From assembly GCA_944388955.1 (NCBI GenBank), contig CALXKJ010000010.1, positions 16,198-80,197 on the forward strand: a stretch of DNA of 64,000 nucleotides, written 5' to 3'. The stretch is from an uncultured Spirochaetaceae bacterium (GTDB lineage Bacteria; Spirochaetota; Spirochaetia; Sphaerochaetales; Sphaerochaetaceae). Both the position numbers and the translations under genes were made by a program. The notes below the pieces were generated by a model. The model was not told the DNA's origin. It saw nothing but the letters and a program-made list of their open reading frames with translations, and searched no databases. Shown here piece by piece: positions 9,040 to 18,394 of this stretch (the first letter of the stretch is position 1; each line of letters starts with the position of its first letter).

Positions 9040-9066
9040 ACACTGTGTTGGAATCCGACACAGTGT
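9040..9066. promoter_or_regulatory. 27-bp palindrome in the RND/aldehyde dehydrogenase divergent region
   Basis: Perfect 9-bp arms ACACTGTGT (9040-9048) and ACACAGTGT (9058-9066) enclose TGGAATCCG, whose GGA/TCC also pair, so nearly all 27 bp are symmetric. A partial copy, GTGTTGGAAT, recurs at about 9074. No T-tract follows, so it looks like a repressor operator (size typical of TetR sites) rather than a terminator. No regulator gene lies beside it in the window. Confidence 0.6.
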
Positions 9067-9115
9067 AGTAATCGTGTTGGAATGAATTTATCTGACACTT
9101 TTTTGATTTTTGTTA

Positions 9116-9144
9116 TTCACCACTTTATACCTTTGTGCTATTAT
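9116..9144 (+). promoter_or_regulatory. Promoter of the aldehyde dehydrogenase gene (leaderless type)
   Basis: -35 TTCACC (9116-9121), 17-bp spacer, extended -10 TGC-TATTAT (9136-9144). The -10 ends 7 nt before the ATG at 9152 and no Shine-Dalgarno is present, so transcription should begin at the start codon. Confidence 0.6.
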
Positions 9145-9151
9145 CGGCGGC

Positions 9152-10522
9152 ATGAGCATTTACAGTGATACGCTTGATAAGCAGAAAGCATATTTCAGGA
9201 GCGGGGCTACTCTCTCATACAGATTCAGGAAAGAGATGCTTCTCCGCCTTAAGAACGTGCTGAAGGAGAATGAAGAGAGGATTCTCTCTGCTCTTTCAGA
9301 AGATCTTGGCAAAAGCAGCTTTGAAGGCTATGCGACGGAGCTGGGAATCGCATATGAGGAAATCGGATACCTCACAAAGCACTTGAAAAAGCTTATGAGG
9401 AAGACAAAGGTCGCAACACCTATCACGCAGGCTGTGTCATCTTCATATATCATCCACGAGCCGCTTGGGAACACTCTTATCATGTCCCCCTGGAATTACC
9501 CGCTGCAGCTGACTATTGTCCCGCTTGCGGGAGCTATCGCGGGAGGAAACACCGCTATCGTCAAGCCTTCCAGATACAGCGCTTCAGTATCATCGCTTCT
9601 GAAAGAGATTCTCACAAAGGCGTTTTCAGAGGAGTATATCGCTGTATTTGAAGGCGGGCACGAAACAAACACAGAGCTTCTGAAGCTCCGCTATGATTTC
9701 ATCTTCTTCACAGGCTCACCGAATGTGGGAAGGATTGTCCATGCCGCGTGCACTGAGCATCTGACGCCATGCATTCTTGAACTCGGAGGCAAAAGCCCCG
9801 TGATAATCGATGAGACTGCGTCACTGAAGCTTGCGGCAAGACGGCTTGCATGGGGCAAGTTCCTCAACGCGGGACAGACATGCGTCGCCCCTGATTACCT
9901 TCTTATAAAAGAGGAAATCGCAGAGAAATTCATACCGCTTTTCGAAGATGAGATCAGGAAGATGTTCACATCGGAGCCGCTTACATGCAACGAGCTTCCG
10001 AAGATTATAAATGAGAAGCATTTCGCAAGGGTGAACAGACTCATTGAAGGCTCTCCTGTGGAATATGGCGGCAACGCTGATGATAATACACTTAAAATAG
10101 AGCCGACCATACTCTATCCAGTGAAGGAGACAGACCCCGTAATGCAGGAGGAAATCTTCGGTCCTGTGCTTCCTATTCTCACATACAGGACACTCGATGA
10201 AGCGATTGAATTCATCAGAAAGCGTGAGAAGCCTCTTGCCCTCTATATCTTCTCCAACAACAGGAAGAATATCGGGAAAGTTCATGATTCCATCTCATTC
10301 GGCGGCGGCTGCGTAAATGATACTGTCGTGCATCTCACGGCCTCCGGACTGCCGTTCGGCGGAATCGGAAACTCAGGTATGGGAAGCTATCATGGGAAGA
10401 GAAGCTTTGAGGCATTCACGCATGACAAATCGATAATGGATAAAGCAGTCTGGATGGATTTGCCTGTACGTTATGCCCCATTTGGTAATAAACTGAAGCT
10501 GTTAAGGCTTCTCATGAGATGA
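9152..10522 (+). CDS. Aldehyde dehydrogenase (class-3-like, NAD(P)-dependent)
   Basis: A 456-aa cytosolic aldehyde dehydrogenase oxidising an aldehyde to the acid. It carries the cofactor region (MSPWNYPLQL, IVKPSRYS, FFTGSPNVGR), the catalytic Glu in LELGGKSP, the nucleophilic Cys in NAGQTCVAPD, and the C-terminal PFGGIGNSGMGSYHGK motif. Its short length and C-terminal helix resemble the fatty-aldehyde/ALDH3 class. The start at 9152 (MSIYSDTLDK) is chosen over the upstream frame because the -10 lies just before it. The stop overlaps the ClC gene (ATGA), so the two are coupled. Substrate not determinable. Confidence 0.9.
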   Translation: MSIYSDTLDKQKAYFRSGATLSYRFRKEMLLRLKNVLKENEERILSALSEDLGKSSFEGYATELGIAYEEIGYLTKHLKKLMRKTKVATPITQAVSSSYIIHEPLGNTLIMSPWNYPLQLTIVPLAGAIAGGNTAIVKPSRYSASVSSLLKEILTKAFSEEYIAVFEGGHETNTELLKLRYDFIFFTGSPNVGRIVHAACTEHLTPCILELGGKSPVIIDETASLKLAARRLAWGKFLNAGQTCVAPDYLLIKEEIAEKFIPLFEDEIRKMFTSEPLTCNELPKIINEKHFARVNRLIEGSPVEYGGNADDNTLKIEPTILYPVKETDPVMQEEIFGPVLPILTYRTLDEAIEFIRKREKPLALYIFSNNRKNIGKVHDSISFGGGCVNDTVVHLTASGLPFGGIGNSGMGSYHGKRSFEAFTHDKSIMDKAVWMDLPVRYAPFGNKLKLLRLLMR

Positions 10523-11793
10523 AATGCGATATAAGGACATGCAAACGCGTTACATATGACACAATCCGCAGCGTACTGATAGGTACGCTGACGGGACTTG
10601 CCATAACCTTTTTCGCCAATACAGTATCATTTCTTGGCAATCTCAATGAGCAGTACCCTGCGCTTCTTCTGCTATTGCCTTTTGCAAGCTGCATAACACT
10701 GAAAATCTATCAGAAGCTCGGAGATGCATACAGAAGGATAACCGTCGAGGCTATAGATATCATCCATGAGTCGGAGGACGAGATACTGAATTCAAAGAGA
10801 AAAGTCTCTCCATGGATGGGTGTTGTCGCCTATATCGCGGCAGCGCTCTCGCATCTATCAGGTGCTTCAGTCGGAAAAGAAGGGGCTGGAGTGCAGATAG
10901 GGCTTTCAGTCGGAGAACTTCTCTCCAGAGCCGAAAAGAAGCTCACACCCCCTGATTACCACGTTCATGAAGATAGGTATTTCATGTGTGCCGCGGCGGC
11001 AGCGTTCGGCTCCCTCTTCGGCTCTCCTATCACAGGTGTGCTTTTCGGCATGAGTTTCGCAACTCCTGATGTGCTGCGTCTCGACATGCTCTATCCATGC
11101 ATCGTCAGCTCATATTCAGCTGTCGCGATATCCACTATAGCAGGAATACATATAATGACGATTCCATGGTTTGCAGAGCTTCAGCTGAATTTCACGAATC
11201 TTTTCATCGTCATCGTGTTCTCTATCATCACAGGCTTTCTCACCCGCCTATTCATCAAAGGGCTTGAGGATTTCCAGAGCCTTGTCCACAGAGCATTCGG
11301 AAGCAAAGCATTCAGCGCTATCATACCGGCGCTTCTCGTTCTCTTTATCTTCATACTTATCACGATATTCACAGGCGATCTCGGATACTCAGGGCTTTCG
11401 CTGGACCTTCTCTACTCAGCTATCGACGGACGAGGTGTACCACCTTATGCTTTCATTCTCAAGGCACTCCTTGTCTTCATGTCCATCGCCGCAGGTTTTG
11501 TCGGAGGCGAGGTGGTACCGCTTCTGGTTACAGGCAGTACTTTCGGCTACGCCTTTGCTTCTCTATTCGGACTCAGGACAGGAGCATTCGCAGCTCTTGG
11601 CGCGATAGGCATGCTCTCTGGCGGCACGAATCTCCCTATTGTCTGCTTCGCGCTAGGTATCGAGCTCTTCAGCTACGATGAGCCTGCTCTTCTATTTGTC
11701 GCAACATGCATTTCCTTCCTCGCATCAGGCGAAAAGGGAATATATCATCATCAGATTCTCAGAATACGGCAAAGACTCAGAAAAAATACCTGA
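10519..11793 (+). CDS. ClC-family anion channel/antiporter
   Basis: A 424-aa, about ten-helix membrane protein of the ClC family. It has GASVGKEGAGVQ, corresponding to the GREGP anion-site motif, and GGEVVPLLVTGSTFG, corresponding to the GxFxP region. The first selectivity motif (GSGIP in chloride ClCs) is not recognisable; the GKEGxxVQ form and the compact length recall the fluoride-type ClC branch, but I cannot decide between fluoride and chloride. It overlaps the dehydrogenase stop by 4 bp. No fluoride riboswitch is visible ahead of the pair. Confidence 0.85.
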   Translation: MKCDIRTCKRVTYDTIRSVLIGTLTGLAITFFANTVSFLGNLNEQYPALLLLLPFASCITLKIYQKLGDAYRRITVEAIDIIHESEDEILNSKRKVSPWMGVVAYIAAALSHLSGASVGKEGAGVQIGLSVGELLSRAEKKLTPPDYHVHEDRYFMCAAAAAFGSLFGSPITGVLFGMSFATPDVLRLDMLYPCIVSSYSAVAISTIAGIHIMTIPWFAELQLNFTNLFIVIVFSIITGFLTRLFIKGLEDFQSLVHRAFGSKAFSAIIPALLVLFIFILITIFTGDLGYSGLSLDLLYSAIDGRGVPPYAFILKALLVFMSIAAGFVGGEVVPLLVTGSTFGYAFASLFGLRTGAFAALGAIGMLSGGTNLPIVCFALGIELFSYDEPALLFVATCISFLASGEKGIYHHQILRIRQRLRKNT

Positions 11794-11809
11794 AAGGATT
11801 CCTTATATA

Positions 11810-11858
11810 TTGACAAGGATTGTTTATGTTTTAATATATGAATAGTTGTTCATATATT
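11810..11858 (+). promoter_or_regulatory. zntA promoter with ArsR/SmtB-type operator
   Basis: -35 TTGACA (11810-11815), 16-bp spacer, -10 TAATAT (11832-11837). Overlapping the -10 and start is an inverted repeat ATATATGAA (11834-11842), 6 nt, TTCATATAT (11849-11857), extended by one A:T pair. The core TGAATA-GT-TGTTCA matches the TGAACA/TGTTCA pattern of SmtB/CzrA operators with one change. A Shine-Dalgarno GAAGGAG (11871-11877) follows. Confidence 0.8.
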
Positions 11859-11883
11859 TATATATAAACAGAAGGAGTCATCC

Positions 11884-14115
11884 ATGGCTATGGCAAGAAA
11901 ACATATATACTCAGTCTCAATAGACTGTGCTGACTGTGCGAGGAAAGTCGAAAATGCGCTCAATGCGCATGATGATATAACTTCAGCTTCTTATGACTTT
12001 CCCAGAGGGAAACTTACGGTTGTATCACCACTTGATGATGAGAGTATCATGGGAATCGCCAGGAATGCAGAGAAGGATATAGTCTTCCATGATGATAACT
12101 CTAAGCTGACAAAGCATGTATTCTCCGTCTCGATCGATTGTGCTGATTGCGCGAGGAAGGTTGAGGAGGCGCTTTCATCTGACAAAAGGATTGAATCGGC
12201 TCATTTTGATTTCCAGCGCGGCAGGCTCACTGTTGTCTCAAAGCTATCGGACAATGAGATAAAGAGAATCGCTGAAGATGCTGAGGATGAACTAGTATTC
12301 CATGATGAGAAGAAAGAAAAGAAAGACCGGGCTATATGGAGGATTGCCGCGGCTGCAGCATTTTTCATAATAGCAGAGGTATCAGGGATAGGATATATAG
12401 CGATTCTCAGCTGGCTTATTGCAGGTTATGATGTTGTATTCAAAGCAATAAAGAATATATTCAGGGGAAAAGTCTTCGATGAGAATTTCCTCATGGCCAT
12501 CGCTACCATCGGAGCACTTGCAATTGCTGCTTTCGATGAAGCTGCAGGCGTTATGATATTCTATCAGATAGGCGAATACTTCCAGAGAAAAGCGGTAGGA
12601 GCTTCGCGCGATTCAATCGCGAAGCTTATGGATCTCAATGCAGAGACTGCAGAGGTCATGCGTGACGGGGAATTCATATCAGTGCCATCTGAAGATATAA
12701 AGATTGGAGAGAAAATCCGTGTCAGAAGCGGAGAAAAAATCCCTATCGATGGCACGATCATCTCTGGCAGCACACACCTTGACATGAAAGCGCTGACAGG
12801 TGAATCTGTGCCGGTCCGCAAAAGCGAAGGCGATAAAGTTCTCTCAGGAAGCGTGAACGGAGAAGGATTGATTATCATTGAGACAGTGTCATTATTCAGA
12901 GACTCGACTGCATCGAAGATCATACGTCTTGTAAACGAAAGCGAGGGAAAGAAAGCGAAAAGCGAAAGATTCATTACGCGTTTCTCGCGCTATTACACAC
13001 CCGCAGTCTGCATTTCCGCCCTTCTTGTCGCGATACTTCCTCCGCTTTTTAATCTCATGGATTTTTCATCTTCGCTCTACAGGGCATGTACCCTTCTTGT
13101 CATATCGTGTCCATGCGCGCTTGTACTCTCCGTGCCTCTTGCATACTTTGCCTCGATGGGCACATTCGCTCGGCATGGAATTCTCATAAAAGGTGATGAA
13201 TCCATCCAGAACCTTGCTTCGATGGATACGCTTATCATGGACAAGACGGGAACAATCACTGAGGGGAAATTCTCAGTCAGGAAAATCGTCCCGTATGGAA
13301 TAGATGAGAAAGAGCTTCTCTCTTATGCGGCTGCGCTTGAGTGTACTTCAAGCCATCCAGTAGCCTCCGCAATATGCGAGAAAGCCGGTGATTGCCATAA
13401 GAAGGCGGAGAATGTGAAGGAAATTCCAGGAATCGGTATCGAGGGAATTGTTGATGGGCATATAGTCAGAGCCGGTAACAGGAGAATCCTTCCATCGATA
13501 GCGGAGCCTGATGAGGATGGCACTATCGCATATATCTCACTTGATGACAAGCTGATTGGCTATATCGTTGTACGCGATGAGATCAAAGATAATGCGGAAG
13601 AGGTCGTCAGGAATCTGAGAAAAGAGGGGGTGAAGACTATCGGTATTCTCTCAGGAGACAGGAAAGAAAGAGTACAGAAGACAGCAGAGACTCTTTCCCT
13701 TAACAAGGCCATTGGAGGCCTGCTTCCTGACGAGAAGCTTGCAGCTCTGGAGTCTTTCATGGATGACGGGAAAATAACGGCATATGCCGGTGATGGCATA
13801 AATGACGCGCCTTCAATCAGAAGAGCGGACATAGGCATAGCGATGGGAGGAGTCGGCTCAGATGCCGCTATAGAAGCATCCGATGCAGTCATCATGAATG
13901 ATGATATCTCACGCATTCCTGTTGCCATAAAGCTTGCCAAACGTACTGAGCTTCTCGTAAAGGAGAACATCATATTGTCATTGGCAATAAAAGCCGCGGT
14001 CTTCATCCTCGCAGTTTTCGGCATGACGAACATGTGGGCTGCAGTATTTGCGGACACAGGTGTTCTCATACTTGCCGTTATAAACTCACTTAGGGCTCTC
14101 TTCTGGAAGGTCTGA
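11884..14115 (+). CDS. zntA: Zn/Cd/Pb-exporting P1B-type ATPase
   Basis: A 743-aa divalent-cation efflux pump. The N-terminus has two tandem, nearly identical metal-binding repeats (residues about 1-70 and 75-145), each with SIDCADCARKVE. Then follow TGES, the CPCALVLSVPL ion site, DKTGTIT, SSHPVASAI and GDGINDAP. The final helices contain a Lys (SLAIKAAVF) and an Asp (FADTGV), the pair that marks Zn/Cd/Pb rather than Cu pumps. A strong Shine-Dalgarno and a SmtB-type operator lie upstream. The 3' end overlaps the opposing GNAT gene by 30 bp. Confidence 0.93.
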   Translation: MAMARKHIYSVSIDCADCARKVENALNAHDDITSASYDFPRGKLTVVSPLDDESIMGIARNAEKDIVFHDDNSKLTKHVFSVSIDCADCARKVEEALSSDKRIESAHFDFQRGRLTVVSKLSDNEIKRIAEDAEDELVFHDEKKEKKDRAIWRIAAAAAFFIIAEVSGIGYIAILSWLIAGYDVVFKAIKNIFRGKVFDENFLMAIATIGALAIAAFDEAAGVMIFYQIGEYFQRKAVGASRDSIAKLMDLNAETAEVMRDGEFISVPSEDIKIGEKIRVRSGEKIPIDGTIISGSTHLDMKALTGESVPVRKSEGDKVLSGSVNGEGLIIIETVSLFRDSTASKIIRLVNESEGKKAKSERFITRFSRYYTPAVCISALLVAILPPLFNLMDFSSSLYRACTLLVISCPCALVLSVPLAYFASMGTFARHGILIKGDESIQNLASMDTLIMDKTGTITEGKFSVRKIVPYGIDEKELLSYAAALECTSSHPVASAICEKAGDCHKKAENVKEIPGIGIEGIVDGHIVRAGNRRILPSIAEPDEDGTIAYISLDDKLIGYIVVRDEIKDNAEEVVRNLRKEGVKTIGILSGDRKERVQKTAETLSLNKAIGGLLPDEKLAALESFMDDGKITAYAGDGINDAPSIRRADIGIAMGGVGSDAAIEASDAVIMNDDISRIPVAIKLAKRTELLVKENIILSLAIKAAVFILAVFGMTNMWAAVFADTGVLILAVINSLRALFWKV

Positions 14116-14817
14116 TGCCTTCCAGAGCCACCATGAATACTTCCTGCCGCGCTTCATTCCAATCTTCTCATTCAGTCTGATGCTCGCCTCATTCGGAAGA
14201 TAGATATTGCAATATGCCAATCGTCCTCTTCCAAGTGCTGTTGACACAAGATACCTGAGAAGCGTTTCCCCTACTCCCTTTCGTCTGAATTCAGGAAGGA
14301 CTTCAAGCATTCCCATCGAGCCTTCGCTGTGGAAACCTGCAAAGCCCATGATCTCTCCGCTCTCTGAGAATGCGCCGAAGAGGCTTTCAGTCCAGACTGC
14401 ATTCCGTATATCGCGCTCAGATGAGGTTCCATAATGCTCCATGACAAAAGGAAGATAGCTCTCATCCAATGTGCGGATACACAAGGAATTGCTCTCAATC
14501 GCCGCCCCTTCATAGCCATAGATATAGCAAGGGTTATCGCATTCATACCCCATCGTATTTGATAGATAATCCTTTATTTCCTCACTATGTACGCTGTAAA
14601 GAGCTGAAGGAGGGAGATTTTCAAATAACTCTTCCTTTTCTTCCCCAGTGATTGCGGCAAAGACTGTACCGGAATCAGACTGAATGATAATCCCTGACTC
14701 AGAAGAGAAGAAAAGCACATCTCCCGTGCCGCTTTCGAGAATATCGATGATGTCGATATAGCTGATGAAATCCTTTTCTCTTAGAAAAGTAGCTATCTTG
14801 GTAGTGTCAAAGAACAT
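14086..14817 (-). CDS. GNAT-family acetyltransferase
   Basis: A 243-aa protein whose C-terminal half is a GNAT fold: [37 protein letters not shown] contains beta4 and the acetyl-CoA pyrophosphate loop (RRKGVGETL), followed by a typical beta5-alpha4 ([18 protein letters not shown]). The N-terminal 110 residues form a separate domain of unknown type, so this is a two-domain member. The start at 14817 ([11 protein letters not shown]) leaves only 25 bp to the divergent fusA start, so both should have very short leaders. Substrate unknown. Confidence 0.8.
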   Translation of the reverse strand: MFFDTTKIATFLREKDFISYIDIIDILESGTGDVLFFSSESGIIIQSDSGTVFAAITGEEKEELFENLPPSALYSVHSEEIKDYLSNTMGYECDNPCYIYGYEGAAIESNSLCIRTLDESYLPFVMEHYGTSSERDIRNAVWTESLFGAFSESGEIMGFAGFHSEGSMGMLEVLPEFRRKGVGETLLRYLVSTALGRGRLAYCNIYLPNEASIRLNEKIGMKRGRKYSWWLWKASDLPEESPK

Positions 14818-14842
14818 ATCTTTATGGTATGTTACATTCGCT
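14818..14842. promoter_or_regulatory. 25-bp divergent start region of GNAT gene and fusA
   Basis: Only 25 bp separate two divergent start codons. On the plus strand TGG-TATGTT (14825-14833) can serve as an extended -10 for fusA. No Shine-Dalgarno precedes either ATG. The -35 elements must lie inside the opposite coding sequence. Confidence 0.45.
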
Positions 14843-16873
14843 ATGGATGAGAAGAGCATACGTAACATAGGCATCATGGCTCACATCGATGCAGGAAAGA
14901 CAACAACTACTGAAAGAATTCTTTACTATACAGGTGAGAATCATCGCATCGGCGAAGTCGATAACGGCGAAGCTACGATGGACTGGATGAAGCAGGAGCA
15001 GGACAGAGGGATAACTATCACGTCCGCCGCTACTACCTGCTATTGGAATGAGCATCAGATAAACATCATCGATACTCCGGGACATGTCGATTTTACAGCC
15101 GAAGTCGAGAGAGCGCTGAGAGTTCTTGATGGTGCTGTGGGTGTTTTCTGCGCTGTTGGCGGTGTCGAGCCTCAGACAGAGACTGTCTGGAGACAAGCTG
15201 ACAGATACAACATCCCTCGCATCGCGTTTGTCAATAAGATGGACAGGCTCGGTGCTGATTTCTACAGAGTCCTCGACGATATGAAAAAGAAGCTAGGAGC
15301 AGATCCAGTGCCTCTTTTCATACCAGTCGGAAGCGAAAACGCATTCTCAGGGATAATTGATCTCGTCAATATGGAGTATCTGACATTTGATTCAGAAGAC
15401 AGCGGCAAGACGATTACCAGAGCAGAAATCCCGGAGAGCGAGAAAGAGAATGCCGATAAGTGGCGTGAAAAACTCATAGATAGCGTCGCTTCCTACTCCG
15501 ATGAGATAACAGAGCTTTATTTCGAGGGCAGCGAGATTCCTTCCGAGATGATTATCAGCACGCTAAGGGAATGCACTCTCAACAGAAACTACCTTCCTGT
15601 CTTCGTTGGCTCATCATTGAAGAATATCGGTGTTCAGACACTCCTGGATGGAATAGTCAACCTTCTGCCATCCCCTGCTGAAGCCGAGGCTGTGGAGACA
15701 ATCAATGCAAAAAACGGGAAGACTGAGATGCTCACACACAGCGTCAATGGTCCCCTTGAGGCTCTTATATTCAAAATCCAGGTTGATCCACAGTCAGGTC
15801 CTATGTGCTTTGTGCGTGTTTATTCCGGTGTCCTCAAAAAAGGAGTTTCCGTTTATAACATCACGAAAGGCAAGAAAGAGAGAATAAACAGGCTGCTGAG
15901 AATGCATGCGGACAGACCTGAAGAGCTGTCGGAGCTTAAAGCCGGGGATATCGGGGTAATCATAGGATTCAAGCTTGCCCAGACAGGTGATACAATCGGC
16001 GCGGAGAACCATCCATACCTTCTTGAGAAGATGGTCTTCCCCAACCCTGTCATCTCAGTCGCAATAGAGCCATCATCCACAGCAGAGATGGATAAGCTCC
16101 ATAAGGCGCTTGAAACACTGGCAATGGAAGATCCTACATTCTCCTACAAGGATGACCAGGAAACCGGTCAGCTTGTAATCTCGGGAATGGGAGAGCTTCA
16201 TCTCGACGTTCTTGTCACCAGAATCAAGGATGATATGAAAGTCAATTGCCGTGTAGGAAATCCTCAGGTTTCGTACAGGGAGTGCATCAGGACAGAGGCC
16301 TCTGGTACAGAGACATTCGAGAGGACTATCGCGAACAAGGAGAATACAGCTTGTCTTTCGCTCAGCGTCAAGCCGCTTCCTCCTAAGAGCGGCAATGTCC
16401 TCAGAATCAGTGCAAATACAAGGGATATCCCCGAGGAGATCGTCGAGGCGATCAAGAATGGTATAAACGGCGCTTTCTCCGGTGGTATCAAATTCGGATA
16501 TGAATGCACGGATATCGAGGTTGATGTCACTGATATAAAATATGATGAGAATACTTCCACCCCATTTGCTTTCACATCCTGTGCGGCGATGGCTTTTGAC
16601 CGAATAGCATCGGAGGCTGAGCCTATTCTCATGCAGCCTGTGATGAAAGTACAGGTGTCAGCACCATCTGAATATATCGGAGATGTGATTTCATCAATAA
16701 CACAGCGAGGAGGAATCGTACTCAGCATGGAGTCAAGGACCGCCGCCGATCTTGTAACGGCGGAGTGCCCGCTTGAGAAGATGTTCGGCTACACGACAGT
16801 CCTCAGATCCTCAACCCAGGGCAGAGGCTCATTCAGTATGGAATTCTCGCACTACGCAGAGAAGATGAACTAG
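14843..16873 (+). CDS. fusA: Translation elongation factor G
   Basis: A 676-aa ribosomal translocase GTPase of full length. G1 is [13 protein letters not shown]2 [11 protein letters not shown]3 DTPGHVDF, G4 NKMDR; domain IV shows YRECIRTEA and the C-terminal domains end with [14 protein letters not shown]. All key residues are intact, unlike the EF-G-like gene at 24938. Spirochaetes often carry two EF-Gs that split translocation and ribosome recycling; which role this copy has cannot be told from the window. It stands outside any rpsL-rpsG-tuf cluster. Start at [10 protein letters not shown]; no Shine-Dalgarno. Confidence 0.93.
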   Translation: MDEKSIRNIGIMAHIDAGKTTTTERILYYTGENHRIGEVDNGEATMDWMKQEQDRGITITSAATTCYWNEHQINIIDTPGHVDFTAEVERALRVLDGAVGVFCAVGGVEPQTETVWRQADRYNIPRIAFVNKMDRLGADFYRVLDDMKKKLGADPVPLFIPVGSENAFSGIIDLVNMEYLTFDSEDSGKTITRAEIPESEKENADKWREKLIDSVASYSDEITELYFEGSEIPSEMIISTLRECTLNRNYLPVFVGSSLKNIGVQTLLDGIVNLLPSPAEAEAVETINAKNGKTEMLTHSVNGPLEALIFKIQVDPQSGPMCFVRVYSGVLKKGVSVYNITKGKKERINRLLRMHADRPEELSELKAGDIGVIIGFKLAQTGDTIGAENHPYLLEKMVFPNPVISVAIEPSSTAEMDKLHKALETLAMEDPTFSYKDDQETGQLVISGMGELHLDVLVTRIKDDMKVNCRVGNPQVSYRECIRTEASGTETFERTIANKENTACLSLSVKPLPPKSGNVLRISANTRDIPEEIVEAIKNGINGAFSGGIKFGYECTDIEVDVTDIKYDENTSTPFAFTSCAAMAFDRIASEAEPILMQPVMKVQVSAPSEYIGDVISSITQRGGIVLSMESRTAADLVTAECPLEKMFGYTTVLRSSTQGRGSFSMEFSHYAEKMN

Positions 16874-16875
16874 AA

Positions 16876-16903
16876 AATGGCGCCAGATGGCGCCATTCTT
16901 TTC
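16876..16903. terminator. Bidirectional terminator between fusA and nanQ
   Basis: Inverted repeat AATGGCGCCA (16876-16885) GA TGGCGCCATT (16888-16897), flanked by A-rich DNA on the left and CTTTTC on the right, so it can end transcription from both converging genes. Confidence 0.75.
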
Positions 16904-17342
16904 ACATAGGTATTTTAGCAACTATCTTCTTCATCACGCATGGCCCATCAGATGAAAGACCTGGTGTGTGTGGCTCATAGGGGAAAACAATCACGGCATC
17001 GCCTGAGTTAAGCACTGCAGTACTTTCAAGCTCATCATCATAAAGTCCGAAATCATCATTCTCGCTGAAAGACTCAGGAAGAGGACGGATCGAGGCAAAT
17101 CCGAATTTCTCTTTTCCATCGATAACGAATTGTAAATCGGCATATTTCCTGTGCACTTCAGGTTTCTTATCAGCTACAGTCTCGTATGATTGCACCATAT
17201 ACTTAATACCGCTTTTCTCAGTGTAATAAGTACCGACTGGAAGCTTAGTGAAATCCTTCGTCTGCAGCTCTTCGCATATCTCCTTAAGATATGGAACCGA
17301 ATCATAATAAACGGACAATCTGTCGAATCTATCGTATATCAT
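16902..17342 (-). CDS. nanQ: YhcH/NanQ-type sialic acid anomerase family protein
   Basis: A 146-aa cupin-like protein of the YhcH/YjgK/YiaL family (DUF386). Family features seen are EVHRKYADLQFVIDGKEKFG with a metal-binding His, the acidic FSENDDFGLYDDE stretch, and VIVFPYEPHTPGLSSDGP with the second His. E. coli YhcH (NanQ) speeds the anomer change of N-acetylneuraminate. Relatives act on other sugars, but the neighbours (nanA, importer, Gfo/Idh) favour sialic acid. It is divergent from the AraC gene with 50 bp between starts. Confidence 0.82.
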   Translation of the reverse strand: MIYDRFDRLSVYYDSVPYLKEICEELQTKDFTKLPVGTYYTEKSGIKYMVQSYETVADKKPEVHRKYADLQFVIDGKEKFGFASIRPLPESFSENDDFGLYDDELESTAVLNSGDAVIVFPYEPHTPGLSSDGPCVMKKIVAKIPM

Positions 17343-17349
17343 AGACAGA

Positions 17350-17385
17350 ATCTTATTGCGTTCTCACTCTGTCGGCAAGGATAAT
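17350..17385. promoter_or_regulatory. Overlapping divergent promoters of nanQ and the AraC gene
   Basis: nanQ (minus strand): -35 TTGCCG (17373-17378), 17-bp spacer, -10 TAAGAT (17350-17355), 7 nt from the ATG. araC-type gene (plus): -35 TTGCGT (17356-17361), 18-bp spacer, -10 GATAAT (17380-17385), 7 nt from the ATG. The two promoters overlap, so polymerase on one should exclude the other. Neither gene has a Shine-Dalgarno. Confidence 0.6.
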
Positions 17386-17392
17386 AATAGAG

Positions 17393-18268
17393 ATGCAGAA
17401 CCATACACTTTACACAGCCATGCGCTTTGATTTCCTCTATGCCGATAGGTATGTATTCCAGTCCGGATGGATATACCCGGAAAGCTATGTCCCATATTGC
17501 ATGGTAAGGCTTATCCAGAAAGGAGAAGCGTTTTTCCGTATAAATGGAGAGGAAACACTGGTAAGGGAGAATCAGGTGGTTTATATTCCTGAAGGCTGCA
17601 TGCTTTACTGCGAGACACAATCAAAAAGCTTTGAATTCATCTCCATAAGATTCCGGCTCACAGCACAGCTTGACTCCGGTGATTTCCTTGCCGATTACTA
17701 CAGGATAGGAAGAGTCACGGAGACATGTGGAGACACGGAGATAACGGAGCATTTCACTGAAGTCTGGCAAAGCGCCACCTCCAATGCACCGTGGAAGCGT
17801 TTCACTATCCGAGGGCATCTTGAGCTCATCATCGCCTGGCTTTCGAGAAAAGCCGCTGCAACGATTCCAATCGGAAAGAAGGACGAGAACGCTGGTCTTT
17901 CAATCGAGGATATACTGAAAAGGGAAAAACTCACATACAGCCGTACACAGGATCCAAGGATTACAGCACTCGTTGATTACATAATCAATCATATCGATGA
18001 GGAATTCACAGCTTCAAAGCTCAGTGAGATGGCAGATCTCAGCGAGTCATCTATGCGCCGGCTTTTTGTGAAATATACAGGAAAATCACCACTTGAATTT
18101 GTACAGGACCTCCGTCTTGTGATAGCCGCGAGGCGGATGCTTGTAACGAATGAAAGAATCTCATCAATCGCCTACTCTGTCGGGATTTCCAACCCGAACT
18201 ACTTCTCCCGCATATTTAGGGAAAAGTTCGGTGTATCTCCCCATGTATATAGGAAGAATGCAGATTGA
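17393..18268 (+). CDS. AraC-family transcriptional regulator of the sialic acid cluster
   Basis: A 291-aa regulator. The N-terminal half is a cupin-type sensor (EAFFRINGEETLVRENQVVYIPEGCMLYC). The C-terminal 100 residues hold two helix-turn-helix motifs: FTASKLSEMADLSESSMRRLFVKYTGKSP and ISSIAYSVGISNPNYFSRIFREKFGVSP. It is followed directly by the ABC importer and catabolic genes and divergent from nanQ, so it most likely activates the cluster in response to a sialic acid derivative (inference). Start at 17393 fits the -10 seven nt upstream. Confidence 0.88.
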   Translation: MQNHTLYTAMRFDFLYADRYVFQSGWIYPESYVPYCMVRLIQKGEAFFRINGEETLVRENQVVYIPEGCMLYCETQSKSFEFISIRFRLTAQLDSGDFLADYYRIGRVTETCGDTEITEHFTEVWQSATSNAPWKRFTIRGHLELIIAWLSRKAAATIPIGKKDENAGLSIEDILKREKLTYSRTQDPRITALVDYIINHIDEEFTASKLSEMADLSESSMRRLFVKYTGKSPLEFVQDLRLVIAARRMLVTNERISSIAYSVGISNPNYFSRIFREKFGVSPHVYRKNAD

Positions 18269-18394
18269 CAATCAATTTGATGTATTATTCAACTAAATTT
18301 TAAGCGTTTTATGCTATTTTTGCCTGAAACGTTCTCTTGTGCGTTTTCAGATTCAGCTTACTCTGAGATTAGCAAAAGGAAATTGGAGGAAGAC

